A stretch of DNA of 64,000 nt from Streptococcus porcinus (GCF_900475415.1 NZ_LS483388.1:544001-608000), one strand, 5' to 3'. Positions 36,629 through 46,987 are shown, counted from the first letter of the stretch. Notes: a model not told the origin generated them from the letters alone. Numbers and translations: made by a program.

Positions 36629-37345
36629 ATGCGTTTAGACAAATTGTTAGAAACTTGTCAAATTGGCTCCAGAGGGCAAGTTAAAAAATTAATTAGTGCT
36701 AAAAAAATCATTGTTGACGATAGAGTAGCCATTGGAGGTCAACAAAATGTTGATCCAGGACTCCAAACAATTATAGTGGATGGTAAAGTCTTGCGGGCAA
36801 AAGGTCATCACTATTTTTTTCTTAATAAACCCAGAGGAGTCGTCTCTGCGTTAAAGGATAGAGAACACCCAACTGTTATTGATTGTTTGACAGAAGCTGA
36901 TCGATTTCCCAGCCTTTATCCTGTAGGCCGCTTGGACAGAGATACTGAAGGTTTAGTCTTGCTAACGGACAATGGGCCCCTAGGTTTTCGTATGTTACAT
37001 CCGAAACATCATGTCGACAAAAGTTATTATGTTGTCGTTAATGGTTTTTTAGGTGATGATCTCCTATCATTCTTCAGGTCTGGTGTTGTCTTTCTTGATG
37101 GAACGGTCTGTAAGGCAGCTGCTGTCGAGATTTTGTCAGCTCGGGAAAAACAATCGGTGGCCAAGGTAACACTCTCTGAAGGGAAATTTCACCAAATTAA
37201 AAAAATGTTTTTAGCATATGGGGTCAAGGTCATCTATCTGAAGCGACTTACTTTTGCTGAATTTTCTGTTGGAAATCTAGCAGCAGGTGAGTATAGAACA
37301 TTAACGGCTCACGAAAAGACTATTGTGAAGCAGTACTTAGAGTGA
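36629..37345 (+). CDS. rsuA: 16S rRNA pseudouridine synthase (RsuA/RluB family)
   Basis: A 238-residue pseudouridine synthase: N-terminal S4 RNA-binding domain (MRLDKLLETCQIGSRGQVKKL), then the catalytic domain with FLNKPRGVVSA and the active-site Asp in GRLDRDTEGLVLL. RsuA makes pseudouridine 516 in 16S rRNA; the exact target here is by family only. No ribosome binding site: the only GGAGG nearby is inside the nagB terminator, 43 bases away. An extended -10 is six bases before the ATG, so the mRNA is predicted to start with AUG. Confidence 0.9.
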   Translation: MRLDKLLETCQIGSRGQVKKLISAKKIIVDDRVAIGGQQNVDPGLQTIIVDGKVLRAKGHHYFFLNKPRGVVSALKDREHPTVIDCLTEADRFPSLYPVGRLDRDTEGLVLLTDNGPLGFRMLHPKHHVDKSYYVVVNGFLGDDLLSFFRSGVVFLDGTVCKAAAVEILSAREKQSVAKVTLSEGKFHQIKKMFLAYGVKVIYLKRLTFAEFSVGNLAAGEYRTLTAHEKTIVKQYLE

Positions 37346-37379
37346 GATAAAAAATGTTACATGAAAAAATTCACAATCC

Positions 37380-37408
37380 TTGAAAAATATTAAAAGTGAC
37401 TATATACT
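37380..37408 (+). promoter_or_regulatory. Promoter of the MFS transporter gene
   Basis: TTGAAA (37380-37385), a 17-bp spacer and TATACT (37403-37408). Confidence 0.7.
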
Positions 37409-37438
37409 GAGTAGGTAATATTTTTAAGGAGAATAGTA

Positions 37439-38584
37439 ATGCCAAAAAAATTATCAACTAAATGGGCAATCCTGTCCATTTCCCTTTTTTTGATGTCTCA
37501 TTTAGCAATAGCACCAGCTATTCCTAAATTATATCAATTATACCATCAGTCAAATCCGCATATTGGGCTAGCTTCAGTGGAAACTTTGGTAACAATTCCT
37601 GCGATGATGATCACTATATTTGTTATCCTCAGTAATTTTGTCGTTGCAAAAATTGGCAAAAAGAATACCATTAAGCTAGGTTTAATCCTTATCTTACTTT
37701 CAGGCCTTGGTTCTTTTCTAACAAGACAATTTGTTATTGTTTTGATTTGTCGTTTGCTTTTGGGGATTGGGATTGGACTTTATAATTCTCTTTCGATAAG
37801 TATTATTAGCGATTTTTATGAGGGCGATGAGCGTGCCAATATGATTGGCTTTAGGACAGCAACTTTGAATATTGGTAAAGCTTTGACTACCTTTATTGTT
37901 GGGCTAGCCTTGTTGATTGGTGTAAATTACACTTACCTTATTTACTTGTTAGTTATTCCTGTCTATTTCTTTTTCAATGCAAAGGTTCCTAAGCTTGAAG
38001 ATGAACTAGTTTCTGTAAGAGCTGCTCGTCTGTTTAATCGCCAAATTGCAGTATTAATGTTAATTACTTTCTTAGTTGGCATTGCCTATATTGGGGCGAC
38101 AGTTAAAATTCCAACTTTGTTGGTCACTAAGTATCATTATTCCAGCTTTTTTGCTAGTAATATGTTGACTCTGTTAGCATTTTCAGGTATTTTTAGTGGT
38201 TTTCTCTTTGGCCAGTTAGCAAAAGTATTGCAAGAAAAAACTCTATTAGTCATGTTGAGCATGATGGCGGTTGGAAATTTAATTTTTACCTTTGGGAATT
38301 TGCCAATTCTCTTTTTCCTAGCTGCTTTTCTAATAGGAGCTAGCTTTGTAGGGACTATGTCATCAGTCTTCTATTTTATTGCTAAGCATTTTGGTAAGGA
38401 ACACAATCATTTTATTACCAGCTTGGCTATTACCGCAGGCAACATTGGTGTGATCTTAACGCCTATCATTTTAACAAAACTACCATCAGCTTTACATTTA
38501 GAAGCTTTTGTGACACCTTTTGCTATCAGCGTTGGTTTAATGGTCGTCAGCTTGTTACTTTATCCACTTTTGAAAAAAGACTAG
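37439..38584 (+). CDS. Major facilitator superfamily transporter
   Basis: A 381-residue MFS protein with about 12 transmembrane helices, close to the DHA1 drug-exporter group in size. The helix 2-3 loop motif is degenerate (VAKIGKKNTIKLG), and RLLLGIGIGLYNSL in helix 4 is typical. The substrate is unknown; multidrug or sugar efflux are both possible. AAGGAG lies before the ATG. Own promoter and terminator, so it is a single-gene unit. Confidence 0.85.
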   Translation: MPKKLSTKWAILSISLFLMSHLAIAPAIPKLYQLYHQSNPHIGLASVETLVTIPAMMITIFVILSNFVVAKIGKKNTIKLGLILILLSGLGSFLTRQFVIVLICRLLLGIGIGLYNSLSISIISDFYEGDERANMIGFRTATLNIGKALTTFIVGLALLIGVNYTYLIYLLVIPVYFFFNAKVPKLEDELVSVRAARLFNRQIAVLMLITFLVGIAYIGATVKIPTLLVTKYHYSSFFASNMLTLLAFSGIFSGFLFGQLAKVLQEKTLLVMLSMMAVGNLIFTFGNLPILFFLAAFLIGASFVGTMSSVFYFIAKHFGKEHNHFITSLAITAGNIGVILTPIILTKLPSALHLEAFVTPFAISVGLMVVSLLLYPLLKKD

Positions 38585-38590
38585 AATTGT

Positions 38591-38620
38591 TGAGCTACCT
38601 TAGGATAGCTCATTTTTTTC
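38591..38620 (+). terminator. Terminator after the MFS gene
   Basis: TGAGCTAcCT (38591-38600) pairs with AGGaTAGCTCA (38602-38612), followed by T7. The T-run runs into the coiA cin-box. Confidence 0.85.
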
Positions 38621-38625
38621 GAATA
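38618..38625 (+). promoter_or_regulatory. SigX cin-box of coiA
   Basis: TTCGAATA, identical to the box before comEA, 28 bases before the coiA ATG and directly at the end of the preceding terminator. Confidence 0.7.
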
Positions 38626-38652
38626 AAAAGGTAAGGAAAAAAGGAGGATTTG

Positions 38653-39603
38653 ATGCTAAAAGCCGTTGATAGTTATGGGAAGACAATCTCCTTATTAGAG
38701 AAAGTTCCAGATAAGGGAGATTTTTATTGCCCATTATGCCGAGGAAAGCTTTGCTTAAAAAAGGGAAAAGTGATACGCCCTCATTTTGCTCATCTGAATT
38801 TGCGTAATTGTCACTTTTTTCAGGAAAACGAGTCAGTTGAACATCTCACTTTAAAGGCTTTAGTCTATAATAGCTTACGGCCACTGTACAATGTAGAAAT
38901 TGAAAAATATATTGAGACATGTTGTCAGGTTTCAGATATTATGGTCAATCATAAGTTAGCTCTTGAAATTCAATGTAGTCCCTTGCCAATAGAACGTTTA
39001 ATGGTAAGGACTAGTTCCTACCAAGAAAAGGGTTTTTCTGTTCGGTGGCTATTAGGACAAAAGCTTTGGCTGAGGAATAAACTAACTGCTTTGCAAAAGC
39101 AATTTTTATATTATTCCAAAACTCATGGTTTTCATCTCTGGGAGCTGGATGTCAAAAAGAGAGAGATCCGACTACAATATATGATCCATCTTAATCTGTT
39201 TGGAAAAGTGTATTTCCAAACAGAAGCTTATTCTTTAACTGATGATTTACTAGCTGTTCTGAGCTTACCATATAAGGGAATTCCTGCTAATAATATGAAG
39301 ATTTACATGCAAGATGAGATAAAGTTAAGCATTCAAAAAGCTCTTCGAAAGAAAAATGCTTATTGGATGAAAGAACAAGAAAAAGCTTATTTAAAGGGAG
39401 ATAATTTATTAGCGCGACAAACAGAAGACTTCTATCCTCAACTATACCCTCCACGGTCAAATGTCGGCTTCTGTCAAACTAAGATGGATTATCTATCAGA
39501 CTATCGGCGCTTTTGTCGTTATTACAAGAATATTAAAAATAAGAAAGTACAAACGATTCATCCTCCACTCTTTTATGATAAAATAGGGGAAAAGAAAATT
39601 TAG
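38653..39603 (+). CDS. coiA: Competence protein CoiA
   Basis: A late competence protein required for recombination of transforming DNA. 316 residues. The N-terminal zinc-finger-like CPLCRGKLCLKKGKVIRPHFAH and the nuclease-like core with EHLTLKALVY and LALEIQCSPLPIERLMVRTSSYQ (E-x-Q type) match CoiA. The ATG at 38653 is five bases after GGAGG; a TTG directly before it is part of that site. A SigX box upstream indicates competence-specific expression. pepF follows after nine bases, though pepF has a promoter of its own inside the coiA end. Confidence 0.93.
   Translation: MLKAVDSYGKTISLLEKVPDKGDFYCPLCRGKLCLKKGKVIRPHFAHLNLRNCHFFQENESVEHLTLKALVYNSLRPLYNVEIEKYIETCCQVSDIMVNHKLALEIQCSPLPIERLMVRTSSYQEKGFSVRWLLGQKLWLRNKLTALQKQFLYYSKTHGFHLWELDVKKREIRLQYMIHLNLFGKVYFQTEAYSLTDDLLAVLSLPYKGIPANNMKIYMQDEIKLSIQKALRKKNAYWMKEQEKAYLKGDNLLARQTEDFYPQLYPPRSNVGFCQTKMDYLSDYRRFCRYYKNIKNKKVQTIHPPLFYDKIGEKKI
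39576..39584 (+). promoter_or_regulatory. Internal promoter of pepF at the end of coiA
   Basis: TGaTAAAAT (39576-39584) inside the last coiA codons, about 29 bases before the pepF start. It would free pepF from competence control. Confidence 0.5.
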
Positions 39604-39612
39604 GAGGTTATG

Positions 39613-41415
39613 ATGGCAGATAATAGAAGTCATTTAGAAGAAAAGTATACATGGGACTTGACTACTATCTTTGACAGTGATCAAAGATGGGAAACGGAAG
39701 TTAATGCCTTAAAAATAGACTTAGAAAAGGCCCAGACTTTAGCTGGACACCTTTTAGACTCAGCAAAAGAATTATTGGAAATAACGGAAATCCAATTGGA
39801 TTTGTCAAGACGTATTGAAAAGGTCTATGTCTACGCTCACATGAAAAATGACCAAGATACGACAGTTGCAAAATACCAGGAATATCAATCAAAAGCATCA
39901 GCTTTATATGCGAAATTTAGTGAAGTTTTTTCGTTTTATGAGCCAGAATTCATGACAATTCTTCCGAACCAATTTGATGAATTTCTTAAGGAAGAACCTA
40001 AATTGGAAGACTATCATCACTTCTTTGAAAAGCTTCTTAAAAATAAAGAACATGTCCTTAGTCAAGCTGAGGAAGAACTTCTAGCAGGGGCTCAAGAAAT
40101 TTTTAACGGTGCTGAGGAGACCTTTGGCCTTTTAGATAATGCTGATATCCAATTTCCAATTATCAAAGATGAAAAAGGACAAGATGTTGAAATTACTCAT
40201 GGTAATTTTATCCACTTGATGGAATCTAAAGATCGTCAGGTTCGTCAAGCTGCTTATGAAGCCTTATACAGTACCTATGAACAATTTCAACATACTTATG
40301 CTAAAACACTCCAAACCAATGTTAAGGTAAATAATTATAAGGCGCGTGTGCATCACTATGCATCCGCTCGTCAAGCTGCTATGACCGCAAACTTTATTCC
40401 CGAAACAGTTTATGATACCCTTTTAGAAGTTGTTAACCGTAAGCTCCCGTTACTGCATCGGTATTTAGAATTGAGAAAAAAGATATTAGGTTTAAAGAGT
40501 TTAAAAATGTATGATGTCTATACACCGCTATCTCAAACCGACCTATCTGTCAATTATGACCAAGCTTTGGAAAAAGCTGAAAAAGTCTTATCTGTTTTCG
40601 GAAAAGAGTATAGTGACTATGTTCACCAAGCCTTTTCGGAAAGATGGATTGATGTCCATGTTAATAAAGGAAAAAGATCCGGTGCCTATTCAGGTGGGTC
40701 TTACGACACCAATGCTTTTATGCTGTTAAACTGGCAGGATAATTTAGATAATCTCTATACCTTGGTCCATGAGACAGGCCACAGTTTGCATTCAACTCTA
40801 ACACGTAAAAACCAGCCTTATGTCTATGGGGATTACAGTATTTTCTTGGCAGAGATTGCTTCAACAACGAATGAAAATATCTTAACAGAGGCTCTATTGA
40901 AAGATGTTACAGATGAAAAAGAACGCTTTGCTATTCTAAATAATTACTTGGATGGCTTTAGAGGAACTATTTTCCGCCAAAGTCAATTTGCTGAATTTGA
41001 ACATGCTATTTATCAAGCTGACCAAAATGGTGATGTCTTAACAAGTGATTATTTAAATCACTTATATGCGCAGTTGAATGAAAAATATTACGGTTTAGCC
41101 AAAGAAGATAACTATTATATTCAATATGAGTGGGCTCGTATTCCTCATTTCTATTACAATTATTATGTTTATCAATATGCTACAGGTTTTGCAGCGGCAA
41201 GTTATTTAGCAAACAAGATTGTTCATGGTCAACAAAAGGATGTTGATAACTATTTGTCTTATCTAAAAGCTGGTAATTCTGATTATCCCTTGAATGTTAT
41301 AGCAAAAGCAGGAGTGGACATGACCAGTGAAGCTTATTTAGAAGATGCCTTTGCTATTTTTGAAGAACGTCTTACAGAATTAGAGGATCTGGTCGATAAG
41401 GGTGTTCATTTATAA
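39613..41415 (+). CDS. pepF: Oligoendopeptidase F
   Basis: Cytoplasmic zinc metallopeptidase (M3 family) cleaving peptides of about 7-17 residues. 600 residues. The active-site HEXXH motif is [10 protein letters not shown], followed downstream by the zinc-ligand Glu in [13 protein letters not shown]. The N-terminal helical domain contains [20 protein letters not shown] occur in tandem at 39610; the second (39613) is better placed after AGGAGG. It is downstream of coiA as in S. pneumoniae and S. pyogenes. Confidence 0.96.
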   Translation: MADNRSHLEEKYTWDLTTIFDSDQRWETEVNALKIDLEKAQTLAGHLLDSAKELLEITEIQLDLSRRIEKVYVYAHMKNDQDTTVAKYQEYQSKASALYAKFSEVFSFYEPEFMTILPNQFDEFLKEEPKLEDYHHFFEKLLKNKEHVLSQAEEELLAGAQEIFNGAEETFGLLDNADIQFPIIKDEKGQDVEITHGNFIHLMESKDRQVRQAAYEALYSTYEQFQHTYAKTLQTNVKVNNYKARVHHYASARQAAMTANFIPETVYDTLLEVVNRKLPLLHRYLELRKKILGLKSLKMYDVYTPLSQTDLSVNYDQALEKAEKVLSVFGKEYSDYVHQAFSERWIDVHVNKGKRSGAYSGGSYDTNAFMLLNWQDNLDNLYTLVHETGHSLHSTLTRKNQPYVYGDYSIFLAEIASTTNENILTEALLKDVTDEKERFAILNNYLDGFRGTIFRQSQFAEFEHAIYQADQNGDVLTSDYLNHLYAQLNEKYYGLAKEDNYYIQYEWARIPHFYYNYYVYQYATGFAAASYLANKIVHGQQKDVDNYLSYLKAGNSDYPLNVIAKAGVDMTSEAYLEDAFAIFEERLTELEDLVDKGVHL

Positions 41416-41491
41416 AAACTATTCTGATAATTCGTTCACCTAGGAAATATGTTTATATAGAGGCTATTTTGCTTAAAACAAGGAGCTATAA

Positions 41492-42133
41492 ATGGGGAAA
41501 TGGGTCATTTTTGATATGGATGGTGTTATCGTAGATTCGGAGTATGTTTTCTTATCAAGTAAAACAGAAATGCTGTTAGATCGAGGAATTGATACAGATG
41601 AGACGTATCAATATCAGTTTATGGGGACAACTTTTGATTACATGTGGCGTGTGATGAAAGAAGAGTGCCAGCTTTCTGATTCTGTAGAAAAATTAATTGC
41701 AGAAATGAATGATAGACGAGAAGAGATTATAGCTAGAGATGGTGTCAGAGCTATTAAGGGTATCAAAGAGTTACTATCTTACTTAGTGGATTTGGGTTAC
41801 CAACTAGCAGTAGCATCTTCTTCGCCAAAAGCTGATATTAATCGTAATCTGTCAGAATTAGGTCTCACGCAGTATTTTGCGATCACTGTAAGTGGTGAAG
41901 AAGTGGCTCATTCAAAACCAGCACCAGACGTTTTTCTTAGAGCGGCAGAATTACTGGGGGCGATTCCAGAAAAAACTTTTGTCTTTGAAGATACTAAGAA
42001 TGGTAGTTTAGCAGCTAAAGCGGCAGGGATGATTTGTTTTGGTTTTGTAAATCCAGATTATCCTAAGCAAGATATGACAGCTTGTGATGAAGTTTTCGAA
42101 AAATTTGAAGATGCCTATTGTTTCTTTCGCTAA
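41492..42133 (+). CDS. HAD-superfamily phosphatase, beta-phosphoglucomutase-like
   Basis: A 213-residue HAD hydrolase of subfamily IA. Motif I is FDMDGVIVDSE with the Asp nucleophile and acid/base Asp. The four-helix cap follows. Motif II is ASSSPK, and motif III/IV includes HSKPAPDVFL and VFEDTKNG. It resembles PgmB/YhcW-type enzymes and probably acts on a sugar phosphate or clears damaged metabolites; the substrate is not predictable. AAGGAG is seven bases before the ATG. It follows pepF by 76 bases. Confidence 0.88.
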   Translation: MGKWVIFDMDGVIVDSEYVFLSSKTEMLLDRGIDTDETYQYQFMGTTFDYMWRVMKEECQLSDSVEKLIAEMNDRREEIIARDGVRAIKGIKELLSYLVDLGYQLAVASSSPKADINRNLSELGLTQYFAITVSGEEVAHSKPAPDVFLRAAELLGAIPEKTFVFEDTKNGSLAAKAAGMICFGFVNPDYPKQDMTACDEVFEKFEDAYCFFR

Positions 42134-42256
42134 GTGTTTTTTGTTATTTGGCTATTTAGGTAAAAAGTAGATACCAATCCCTCATTAGGATTAGTGGTGG
42201 TTGACACTAAAAGTTTTTTTGAGTGGGAATAATGGAAGCTAAGTACTTCACTCTTC

Positions 42257-42286
42257 TTGACACTGCTTGATAGACTGTGATATGCT
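42257..42286 (+). promoter_or_regulatory. Leaderless-type promoter of the O-methyltransferase gene
   Basis: TTGACA (42257-42262), an 18-bp spacer and TGaTATGCT (hexamer 42281-42286), six bases, then ATG at 42293. Both promoter elements are present, which fixes the start of transcription at about the ATG. Confidence 0.72.
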
Positions 42287-42292
42287 AAATTT

Positions 42293-43000
42293 ATGGTTGA
42301 ATCGTATAGTAAAAATGCAAATCACAATATGCGTCGTCCCGTTGTGAAAGAAGAAATTGTTGATTTTTTAAGAAATAAGCAAGCGCCTAGTACAGGTTTT
42401 TTGGCTGATATCGAGGCTTTTGCGCATCGAGAAAATATTCCGATCATTCAGCATGAAGTGGTGGCTTATTTTCGTGTCTTGCTGCAAGCTTTACAACCAA
42501 AAGAAATCCTTGAAATTGGGACTGCGATTGGCTTTTCGACCTTGTTGATGGCGGACACGCTTCCTCATGCGAGGATAAAAACAATTGATCGAAATCCAGA
42601 GATGATCAGTTTAGCCAAAGATAATTTTTCTAAACATGATTATCGCAAGCAAATTACCCTTCTAGAAGGTGATGCAGCAGATATTATTGGACAGATAGAC
42701 CAGCAATTTGACTTTGTTTTTATGGATTCTGCAAAATCTAAATACATTGTATTTTTACCAGAAATCTTAAAGCGTTTAAAAAGAGGTGGTATCATTATCT
42801 TTGACGATGTTTTCCAGGGTGGAGATATTGCTAAGCCGATTGAAGAGGTTAGACGAGGTCAGAGAACCATTTATCGAGGCCTTCATAGATTGTTTGAGGC
42901 TACTTTAAATCATCCTGGTCTAAGTTCAAGCTTGATTCCACTTAGCGATGGTCTTTTGATGGTACGCAAAAATCAGGAATGTGTCGATTTAGTTGATTAA
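42293..43000 (+). CDS. Class I SAM-dependent O-methyltransferase (TrmR/YrrM-like)
   Basis: A 235-residue methyltransferase of the caffeoyl-CoA/catechol O-methyltransferase type. Motif I is ILEIGTAIGFSTLLMA, IKTIDRNPEM follows, and the metal-binding region is FVFMDSAKS and IIFDDVFQGG. The Bacillus relative YrrM/TrmR methylates 5-hydroxyuridine in tRNA; this is a likely role. The ATG has no ribosome binding site and lies six bases after a -10 with a good -35, so the mRNA is predicted to be leaderless. It precedes prsA. Confidence 0.88.
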   Translation: MVESYSKNANHNMRRPVVKEEIVDFLRNKQAPSTGFLADIEAFAHRENIPIIQHEVVAYFRVLLQALQPKEILEIGTAIGFSTLLMADTLPHARIKTIDRNPEMISLAKDNFSKHDYRKQITLLEGDAADIIGQIDQQFDFVFMDSAKSKYIVFLPEILKRLKRGGIIIFDDVFQGGDIAKPIEEVRRGQRTIYRGLHRLFEATLNHPGLSSSLIPLSDGLLMVRKNQECVDLVD

Positions 43001-43018
43001 GTAATATTTAAGAAATTA

Positions 43019-43027
43019 TGATATAAT
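43019..43027 (+). promoter_or_regulatory. Extended -10 promoter of prsA
   Basis: TGaTATAAT (43019-43027), with AAGGAG in the leader about 11 bases before the ATG. Confidence 0.6.
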
Positions 43028-43062
43028 GATTTGGTTAAAGATAAAGAAGGAGCACATTAAAA

Positions 43063-44004
43063 ATGAAAAATTCGAATAAGCTAGTTACAGGATTTGTAAC
43101 TTTGGCTTCTGTAATGACCTTGGCTGCATGTAGTTCAACTAATGATAGCACCAAAGTTGTTACGATGAAAGGTGACACCATCACTGTTACTGACTTTTAT
43201 AAGGAAGCAAAAACATCAACTGCTGCTCAACAATCAATGTTAAGTTTGATTATGTCTCGTGTTTTTGAACAAGAATACGGAAAGAAAGTTTCTGATAAAA
43301 AAGTAGAAGAATCATATAACAAGACAGCTAAGCAATATGGTTCATCATTCTCAGATGCTCTCGGTCAGGCTGGTTTAACAACTGAAACTTATAAAAAACA
43401 AATTCGTACAACAATGCTAGTAGAGTACGCTGTTAAGCAAGAAGCTAAAAAAGAATTAACAGATGCTAATTATAAGAAAGCTTTTGAGAATTATAGCCCA
43501 GAAATGACAACTCAAGTTATTATTATGGATGATGAAGCTAAAGCTAAAAAAGTGTTAGAAGAAGTTAAAGCTGAAGGTGCTGATTTCTCTAAAATAGCCA
43601 AAGAAAATACAGTTGAATCAGCTAAAAAGCTTGATTTCACCTTTGACTCAGCAGGGACTAATTTGCCATCAGACGTTATTTCTGCTGCAGGTAAGTTAAA
43701 TGAAGGTGCTAAATCCGAATTGATTACTGTTATGGATCCTTCAACTTATCAGAAAAAATACTATATTGTAAATATGGTTAAGAAAGCTGAGAAAAAAGCA
43801 GACTGGAAAGAATACAAAAAACGCTTAACAGAAATTATCATGAAATCAAAAGAAAATGATACCGCGTTCCAAAATAAGGTTATCTCTAAAACATTGGACA
43901 AAGCCAACGTTAAGATTAAAGACAAAGCCTTTGCTAACATTTTGTCACAATTTGCTTCTAACAAAGGCAAAGGTGGAATTTCTTCAACAGTGGGTAAAAA
44001 ATAA
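43063..44004 (+). CDS. prsA: Foldase lipoprotein PrsA
   Basis: Extracytoplasmic chaperone that helps secreted proteins fold after export. 313 residues. Lipoprotein signal with LAAC (Cys23), N-terminal chaperone arm, central parvulin-like segment (about 140-245) and a Lys-rich C-terminal region. The parvulin part is degenerate, without the classical active-site residues, as in several streptococcal PrsA proteins, so it may have little isomerase activity. Own extended -10 promoter. It precedes the alaS T-box promoter directly. Confidence 0.93.
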   Translation: MKNSNKLVTGFVTLASVMTLAACSSTNDSTKVVTMKGDTITVTDFYKEAKTSTAAQQSMLSLIMSRVFEQEYGKKVSDKKVEESYNKTAKQYGSSFSDALGQAGLTTETYKKQIRTTMLVEYAVKQEAKKELTDANYKKAFENYSPEMTTQVIIMDDEAKAKKVLEEVKAEGADFSKIAKENTVESAKKLDFTFDSAGTNLPSDVISAAGKLNEGAKSELITVMDPSTYQKKYYIVNMVKKAEKKADWKEYKKRLTEIIMKSKENDTAFQNKVISKTLDKANVKIKDKAFANILSQFASNKGKGGISSTVGKK

Positions 44005-44007
44005 GGT

Positions 44008-44036
44008 TTGACCCGACTGAAAAAAGAAGTTATAAT
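44008..44036 (+). promoter_or_regulatory. Promoter of the alaS leader
   Basis: TTGACC (44008-44013), a 17-bp spacer and TATAAT (44031-44036). Start of transcription expected near 44043, leaving about 320 bases of leader. Confidence 0.75.
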
Positions 44037-44042
44037 AAGACT

Positions 44043-44225
44043 ATTAAGAATTGTTAATAATTAGGATTTTCACCAGAAAAGTGACGGTTGATGCGAGTCA
44101 TGATTATTCTTATTAGCATGCTACTTAATAAATACAATTGCATATAACAATAAAGATAATGACAAGTTCATTGAATGGAGGTGGTACCGCGGTTTTCGCC
44201 CTCTAGACAATGCACTTGTCTTTTA
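44043..44225 (+). ncRNA. T-box riboswitch of alaS
   Basis: The T-box antiterminator sequence GGTGGTACCGCGG (core TGGTACCGCG at 44182-44191) is present. It is followed by a terminator hairpin AGACAA/TTGTCT (44205-44221) running into T's. Uncharged tRNA-Ala should stabilise the antiterminator and allow alaS transcription. I did not assign the specifier codon with certainty. Confidence 0.88.
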
Positions 44226-44342
44226 TCTTGATTAGGAAAAAAGGAAGGAAAGAAAGTTTTAAGACAAAAAGATGAGTTCAAACTGCATCAAACATATTAA
44301 AAATGTGGTGAGAGAATCTTCTTATGACAATTATTCCTTGTT

Positions 44343-44363
44343 GAGGAACTTTCTAACATGTAA
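44343..44363 (+). other. AUG-UAA minimal ORF just before alaS
   Basis: GAGGAA (44343-44348), nine bases, then ATG TAA (44358-44363), two bases before the alaS ATG (44366). The ribosome binding site is at a normal distance from the minimal ORF and 17 bases from alaS. Confidence 0.4.
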
Positions 44364-44365
44364 CA

Positions 44366-46987
44366 ATGAAAACTTTAACATCTGCAGAAATTCGTCAAAT
44401 GTGGTTAGATTTTTGGAAATCAAAAGGTCATGCTATTGAACCTTCAGCTAACCTTGTTCCGGTAAATGATCCTACGTTGCTCTGGATTAACTCGGGAGTG
44501 GCCACTTTAAAAAAATATTTTGATGGTTCTGTAATTCCTGAGAATCCAAGAATTACAAATGCTCAAAAATCTATACGTACAAATGATATTGAAAATGTAG
44601 GCAAAACGGCTCGCCATCATACTATGTTTGAGATGTTGGGCAATTTCTCTATTGGAGATTATTTCCGTGACGAAGCGATTGAGTGGGGATTTGAACTCTT
44701 AACGAGTCCAGAATGGTTTGATTTTCCAAAAGATAAACTTTATATGACTTATTATCCAGCAGATACTGATTCTTACAACCGTTGGGTTGCATTGGGTGTA
44801 GATCCAAGTCATTTAATTCCTTTAGAGGAAAATTTCTGGGAAATTGGTGCGGGTCCTTCAGGTCCAGATACTGAGATTTTCTTTGATCGTGGCCCTGCTT
44901 TTGATCCAGAAAACATCGGGATTCGTCTTTTGGAAGAGGATCTTGAAAATGATCGTTACATCGAAATTTGGAACATTGTTTTGTCTCAATTCAATGCTGA
45001 TCCTGATGTCCCTCGTTCTGAATATAAAGAACTTCCTAATAAGAACATTGATACTGGTGCAGGTTTAGAACGCCTAGTTGCTGTGATGCAAGGGGCTAAG
45101 ACAAACTTTGAAACTGACCTCTTCATGCCTATTATTCAAGAAGTTGAGAAACTTTCAGGTAAGGATTATGATCCAGATGGCGATAATATGAGCTTTAAGG
45201 TTATTGCCGATCATATTCGTGCTCTTTCATTTGCTATTGGCGATGGGGCCCTACCTGGGAATGAAGGTCGCGGCTATGTACTTCGTCGTTTGCTTCGTCG
45301 TGCAGTCATGCATGGTCGTCGATTAGGAATTACCGAGACTTTCCTTTACAAATTGGTTGTGACAGTTGGTCAAATCATGGAATCATATTATCCTGAAATC
45401 CTTGAAAAACGTGATTTTATCGAAAAGATTATTAAACGTGAGGAAGAAACTTTTGCCCGTACTATTGATGCCGGATCAGGTCATTTGGATCAATTGCTAG
45501 CGCAGTTAAAAGAAGATGGTAAAGACACGCTTGAAGGAAAAGATATCTTTAAATTATACGATACCTATGGTTTCCCACTAGAATTAACTGAGGAAATGGC
45601 TGAAGATGCAGGTTATAAGATTGATCAAGAAGGCTTCAAAGCTGCCATGAAAGAACAACAAGATCGTGCGCGTGCAGCTGTTGTAAAAGGTGGCTCAATG
45701 GGGATGCAAAATGAAACCTTGGCAGGTATTGTTGAACCGTCAGAATTTTCCTATAAAGAAGAAACCTTAGACGCTAAACTTTCAGTTATTATCGTGGATA
45801 ATGAACGTAGTGATATGGTTTCTGAAGGTCAAGCTCTACTTGTTTTTGATCGCACACCGTTTTATGCGGAGATGGGTGGACAAGTGGCAGACCACGGTGT
45901 TATAAAAAATGCAAGCGGCGATATACTTGCAAAAGTGATTGATGTGCAAAAAGCACCAAATGGGCAGGCACTACATACTGTTGAAGTCTTTGCAAGTCTT
46001 TCAATTGCTTCTATCTATACTTTGGAAATCGACCATAAACGCCGCTATGCTGTTGAGAAAAATCATACAGCAACTCATTTGTTGCATGCTGCCTTACATC
46101 ATGTTATTGGCCAACATGCCACTCAGGCGGGTTCATTGAATGAAGAAAGCTTCCTACGTTTTGATTTTACACATTTTGAAGCGGTCACAGCAGAGGAACT
46201 CCGTCGAATTGAAGAAGAAGTTAATCAGCAAATTTGGAATGCTATCACAGTTAAAACGATTGAAACAGACGTTGACACAGCTAAATCAATGGGAGCAATG
46301 GCCTTATTTGGTGAAAAATATGGCAAGGTTGTCCGTGTTGTTACAATTGGCGATTATTCAGTTGAACTTTGCGGTGGAACTCATCTTAGCAACACATCAG
46401 AAATCGGACTCTTTAAAATTGTCAAAGAAGAGGGGATTGGATCTGGAACACGTCGGATTTTAGCCCTAACAGGTCAACAAGCTTTTGAAGCTTTCCGTCA
46501 ACGTGAAGATGCCCTTAAAGAAATTGCTACTAACTTAAAAGCCCCACAATTAAAAGAAGTTCCTTCTAAAGTTGCTAGTCTTTCTGAACAAGTTCGTGAT
46601 TTGCAAAAAGAAAATCATGAGCTCAAAGAAAAAGCCGCAGCGGCACAGGCTGGAGATCTCTTTAAAGATGTTAAGGAAGTAAATGGCCACAGATACATTG
46701 CCACAGAGGTTTCTGTAGCAGATGCTGGTGCATTGCGAACTTTTGCTGATAACTGGAAGCAAAAAGACTATTCAGATGTCTTAGTTCTAGTTGCTGCAAT
46801 TGGTGAAAAAGTAAATGTACTAGTTGCGAGCAGAGATAAGGCTGTTCACGCTGGTAATCTCATTAAGTCTTTGGCGCCGATTGTTTCTGGCCGTGGTGGA
46901 GGTAAACCTGATATGGCTATGGCAGGTGGTTCTGATGCAAGCCAAATTGCAGCTTTGCTATCAGCAGTTCCAAACCTTTTGAAATAA
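44366..46987 (+). CDS. alaS: Alanyl-tRNA synthetase
   Basis: Charges tRNA-Ala, with an editing site that clears Ser and Gly. 873 residues, full length. Aminoacylation domain ([43 protein letters not shown]), editing domain with zinc/catalytic residues ([25 protein letters not shown]), a coiled segment, and the C-Ala/DHHA1 domain ([13 protein letters not shown]). The leader carries a T-box. The ribosome binding site is unusually far from the ATG and better placed for an AUG-UAA upstream. Confidence 0.97.
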   Translation: MKTLTSAEIRQMWLDFWKSKGHAIEPSANLVPVNDPTLLWINSGVATLKKYFDGSVIPENPRITNAQKSIRTNDIENVGKTARHHTMFEMLGNFSIGDYFRDEAIEWGFELLTSPEWFDFPKDKLYMTYYPADTDSYNRWVALGVDPSHLIPLEENFWEIGAGPSGPDTEIFFDRGPAFDPENIGIRLLEEDLENDRYIEIWNIVLSQFNADPDVPRSEYKELPNKNIDTGAGLERLVAVMQGAKTNFETDLFMPIIQEVEKLSGKDYDPDGDNMSFKVIADHIRALSFAIGDGALPGNEGRGYVLRRLLRRAVMHGRRLGITETFLYKLVVTVGQIMESYYPEILEKRDFIEKIIKREEETFARTIDAGSGHLDQLLAQLKEDGKDTLEGKDIFKLYDTYGFPLELTEEMAEDAGYKIDQEGFKAAMKEQQDRARAAVVKGGSMGMQNETLAGIVEPSEFSYKEETLDAKLSVIIVDNERSDMVSEGQALLVFDRTPFYAEMGGQVADHGVIKNASGDILAKVIDVQKAPNGQALHTVEVFASLSIASIYTLEIDHKRRYAVEKNHTATHLLHAALHHVIGQHATQAGSLNEESFLRFDFTHFEAVTAEELRRIEEEVNQQIWNAITVKTIETDVDTAKSMGAMALFGEKYGKVVRVVTIGDYSVELCGGTHLSNTSEIGLFKIVKEEGIGSGTRRILALTGQQAFEAFRQREDALKEIATNLKAPQLKEVPSKVASLSEQVRDLQKENHELKEKAAAAQAGDLFKDVKEVNGHRYIATEVSVADAGALRTFADNWKQKDYSDVLVLVAAIGEKVNVLVASRDKAVHAGNLIKSLAPIVSGRGGGKPDMAMAGGSDASQIAALLSAVPNLLK

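Noticed and set aside
43071..43078. TTCGAATA (cin-box sequence) inside the first codons of prsA
   Set aside because: Lies after the start codon and prsA has its own sigma-A promoter; such 8-mers also occur by chance in udk and the SGNH gene in this AT-rich DNA.
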